Below, in pieces: positions 5,259 to 7,167 of a stretch of DNA of 7,167 bases. The stretch is taken from assembly GCA_946011705.1 (NCBI GenBank), contig CAMGCA010000096.1, positions 1 through 7,167 of the forward strand, read 5' to 3'. The notes under the pieces were generated by a model. That model searched no databases. It saw nothing but the letters and a program-made list of their open reading frames with translations, and had not been told where the DNA came from. The position numbers were made by a program, and so were the translations under genes. The DNA comes from an uncultured Clostridia bacterium (lineage in GTDB: Bacteria > Bacillota > Clostridia > Oscillospirales > Oscillospiraceae). Positions within the stretch are counted from its first letter, which is position 1; each line of letters starts with the position of its first letter.

Positions 5259-6473
5259 TTATGTGTTATTCCATAGAGCAAAGGCACTGCTCATGGTTTT
5301 CACTACATCGTCGGGTTGGTGATATTTCACTTTTGCGTATATGTCCATCGTGATTTTGCTGTTTTCATGACCTGCCAGATACTGAACGGTTTTGGGATCG
5401 ACTGCTGCGTGAATCAGATTTGTAATGTATGTGTGGCGGAGCATATGGGGAGTGACATCAAAATCCAGACTATATATGACATTCCCATTGTGCGCTGCTT
5501 TCTCACCAAGGGTAGGAGAGATGGTGTGCTTTACGCGCTCTCCATTTTCATAACGGTAGTAACTGCGCTCTTTTGCGGTTCTTGTGACAATGTATTGCCA
5601 TAGCCTCTTAAACTGAGTATAGCTGAGAGGACCTCCGTCGCGGTTTGCAACAACAAAGTCTGATTTGGAGTTGGCTTTCGCTTCTCTGCGGCATTCCGCG
5701 TGTCAGTCAGGGAGAGGGACCTTTCGGGCAGCGGCTTTTGTTTTCAATTCTGTCATGATGACAGGACGATTATGCTCGGTGTGCCACGCCCGCCGTACAG
5801 TCAGATATGGCGTGTCGGTGTCCAGATATACGCTGTCCCACTGCAAACCCAGGATTTCCTCCCGCCGCAATCCGGCGTATAAACCGATCATCACAAAAAC
5901 ATACGGGGGTAAGCCACGAACGGTGTTGATGAGCTGCTCGGCTTGAGTATCTGTCAGAGCTTGTTTTTCTGCCTGTGGAATACCGCCTCCTTTGGCACTC
6001 AGATAGACCGTAGGATTGTCCTCAATAACATGACTTTCCTTGGCAGCCCGGAAGATGGATTTATAAAGGATAATAACGGACTTGTACACGGAAGCAGATT
6101 TCTCCGAGACCGGAACAAGGGCCAGTTGAATATCGTCCAGAGTAACATCTGCGATATTCCTATCACCCAACGGGGCAATGATGTGCCGCCGGACTTTGGA
6201 AGTATAATCGATCAGCGTCGTTGCTCGTATATGAACGGATTGCATTGTCAGCCACTTTTCGCAATACTCCGCAACGGTGGGGGATTTTTTACGAAATGCT
6301 GCATTGTCGATCTGCTCCAGAGCGTCCATTTCTTTATCGTACAATTCTTCCCGGGTTTTGGCATAGAGGGAGATTCGGTTGCCTTCAAGTTCTGTGATGC
6401 TAGTACGATAATATGTGTTTCCTTTGATTTGGACTGTCCCATATCGGGGAATATGTTTTCGCTTTCCGGCCAT
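5259..6473 (-). pseudogene. Tyrosine recombinase/integrase, inactivated by one in-frame TGA
   Basis: A paralogue of the integrase at 3879-5111. The frame runs without indel from ATG 6473 to TAA 5259, about 404 residues, broken only by TGA at 5703-5705 between KVPLPD and HAECRREAKANSKS. The intact paralogue aligns across the break codon for codon (IPIPQ/C/LVECLQEAKA). The truncated 256-residue product keeps the arm-binding and core-binding domains and the first catalytic Arg (YAGLRREEILGL). It loses TPHMLRHTYI, LAGHENSKI and the nucleophile Tyr (MDIYAKV), so it could bind DNA but not recombine. I chose ATG 6473 because GGAGG lies 8-9 bases upstream; the upstream ATG at 6488 overlaps that ribosome site. 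The xis-like gene lies just upstream, so this is probably the partner once paired with xis. Confidence 0.9.
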
Positions 6474-6542
6474 TTCGGTTACCTCCATAGGAAAGAAATC
6501 AGCGCTGTTATCACTGTTTTATCAGAATTGGCGCGATTCAGC

Positions 6543-6582
6543 AAATGTGCGAACGGATGGTTATTTTTGCTTTCGCACATTT
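6543..6582. repeat. Inverted repeat between xis and the broken integrase
   Basis: AAATGTGCGAA (6543-6553) and its exact reverse complement TTCGCACATTT (6572-6582) are separated by 18 bases, spanning the 3' end of the xis-like gene. The GTGCGAA core recurs at 5185-5191, ahead of the intact integrase. The long A+T-rich loop and lack of a T-run fit a protein-binding site (Xis, integrase arm or regulator) better than a terminator. Confidence 0.45.
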
Positions 6583-6788
6583 CGATAGGTGTTTTTCTTT
6601 TCGGATGGCTTCGCGCGAATAGTACATTTCGCAATGTATTCCTGCAAACTGGCATCCGTGAAATAGACGCAGCCGTTTGGCACATATTGCACATAGGAAA
6701 TCAGACCGCTGTTTCTGGCTTCATCCAGCGTAGTAAGGCTGATTCCCAGTAATTTGGCTGCTTCCTTGCGTGTAATCAATTTCTCCAT
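6561..6788 (-). CDS. Excisionase-like helix-turn-helix DNA-binding protein (Xis)
   Basis: A 75-residue basic protein of the MerR-like/helix-turn-helix type used as excisionase or recombination directionality factor. The N-terminal LITRKEAAKLLGISLTTLDE (about residues 4-23) is the helix-turn-helix. A short wing (YVPNGCVYFTDASLQEYI) follows, and the tail is strongly basic (KPSEKKNTYRNVRKQK). Length and position fit Xis: just upstream of an integrase gene, same strand, near the att end. The ribosome site AAAGGAG lies inside the last codons of the upstream toxin gene, 12 bases before ATG 6788, so the two genes are probably translationally coupled. Its original partner integrase is dead, so it may now serve the intact paralogue. 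Confidence 0.82.
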   Translation of the reverse strand: MEKLITRKEAAKLLGISLTTLDEARNSGLISYVQYVPNGCVYFTDASLQEYIAKCTIRAKPSEKKNTYRNVRKQK

Positions 6789-6797
6789 GCTAAGTCA

Positions 6798-7167
6798 TTA
6801 CTCCTTTCTGCGATCTGATTTTGGACTCAGGCTGTAGTCGAACCCCCTGCGCTGGCCGCAGTAGGTACAAATCTGCTGCTCCGTTTGCAGCGGATCAACA
6901 CGCCGTACATAGTAAGAGCCTGCACCATAAAAGTTGCTGGCACAGGCTTTACAAAGGCATAAAGTTAGCTTGGATGGGGGAGGAGGGATTAAGCCGATGC
7001 TGATTGCCAGTGCATGGTTGAGACCATTGATTTCCTCGTCGGACAGTTTACCGATGTACTGAGCCAGTCGAGTCTTGTCCACGGTTCTGATTTGCTCCAG
7101 CATGACCATGGAGGACAGCACAACCCCCCTCCCCGGCTGCAGATGGAAGTCGGTCGGCAGAATGGCG
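6798..7167 (-). CDS. PemK/MazF-like toxin C-terminus with a Cys4 zinc-ribbon-like tail (partial)
   Basis: The frame is open to the right edge, so the N-terminus lies outside. The visible part begins ILPTDFHLQP and continues through MVMLEQIRTVDKTRLAQYI and LSDEEINGLNHALAISIGL. This is the typical end of PemK/MazF family mRNA-interferase toxins, in which the EQIRTVDK strand is conserved. A Pro run (PPPPSK) links to a second module with Cys-x2-Cys (CLCKACASNFYG) and Cys-x2-Cys (QICTYCGQRRGFDY) about 30 residues apart, which should bind zinc. Catalytic residues of the toxin N-terminus are not visible, and no antitoxin gene is in the window. It could be a true toxin or a regulator built on the MazF fold. 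The last codons carry the ribosome site of xis. Confidence 0.75.
   Translation of the reverse strand, partial: AILPTDFHLQPGRGVVLSSMVMLEQIRTVDKTRLAQYIGKLSDEEINGLNHALAISIGLIPPPPSKLTLCLCKACASNFYGAGSYYVRRVDPLQTEQQICTYCGQRRGFDYSLSPKSDRRKE

Larger units (their letters stand above)
3756..7167. mobile_element. Left end of an integrative (possibly conjugative) element inserted in rpsI
   Basis: The element is bounded on the left by the rpsI att core and continues past the right edge. The visible cargo is a toxin-like protein, an excisionase-like protein and two tyrosine integrases, all transcribed toward the att site. The coding DNA is visibly richer in A+T than the chromosomal genes at 1-2300. No relaxase, coupling ATPase or replication gene is in the window, so whether it is conjugative, mobilisable or a satellite cannot be said. 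Confidence 0.75.

Noticed and set aside
5703..5705. TGA recoding (alternative genetic code or selenocysteine)
   Set aside because: No other gene here requires TGA readthrough for function, the TGA aligns with an ordinary Cys in the paralogue, and no SECIS-like hairpin was evident by eye.
5943..6752. 269-codon plus-strand frame
   Set aside because: Antisense to the broken integrase and xis, both supported by conserved motifs.

Overview
The window looks like the chromosome of a spore-forming Clostridia-type Firmicute, probably gut Oscillospiraceae-like. The reasons are the spmA-spmB sporulation pair, strong GGAGG ribosome sites, a G+C-rich left half, and an integrative-element module (PemK, Xis, tyrosine integrase) of the sort common there. 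The genus cannot be fixed from this stretch.

Left third (1-2421), chromosomal. The spmA-spmB pair runs on the minus strand and is decaying: spmA ends early at a TAG, a TGA follows in the same frame, and spmB has an in-frame TAG near its start. Divergent from spmA, behind a TTGACA/TAGCAT promoter, lies a plus-strand pair encoding an HD-domain phosphohydrolase and a GNAT acetyltransferase. It closes at a strong hairpin terminator (2388-2421).

Middle (2422-3755). A minus-strand ParB-like partition gene of the integrative-element type is a relic. It has an ATT where a start codon is expected, just behind a good ribosome site, and a -1 frameshift in a C run. A short coding-looking fragment of unknown origin abuts its 3' end. 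Upstream are a rho-independent terminator, five copies of GTTAGCCC, and a perfect hairpin that is probably the rpsI terminator.

Right half (3756-7167), mobile element. Positions 3756-3815 encode the last residues of ribosomal protein S9 (rpsI), with no rpsI body upstream. This is best read as the att site of an element inserted into the 3' end of rpsI. The complete rpsI should lie beyond the right edge. Reading toward the att site on the minus strand, the element shows a PemK/MazF-like toxin with a Cys4 tail (partial), an excisionase-like HTH protein, an integrase killed by one TGA codon, and a second intact paralogous integrase next to the att core. The intact integrase plus Xis would be the working recombination module. 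The dead copy is probably a relic of duplication or of an earlier element.

The clearest unexpected points are the rpsI att site, the tandem live/dead integrases, the eroded ParB locus with its iteron-like array, and the decaying sporulation pair. I do not see a complete, clearly new system in this window.
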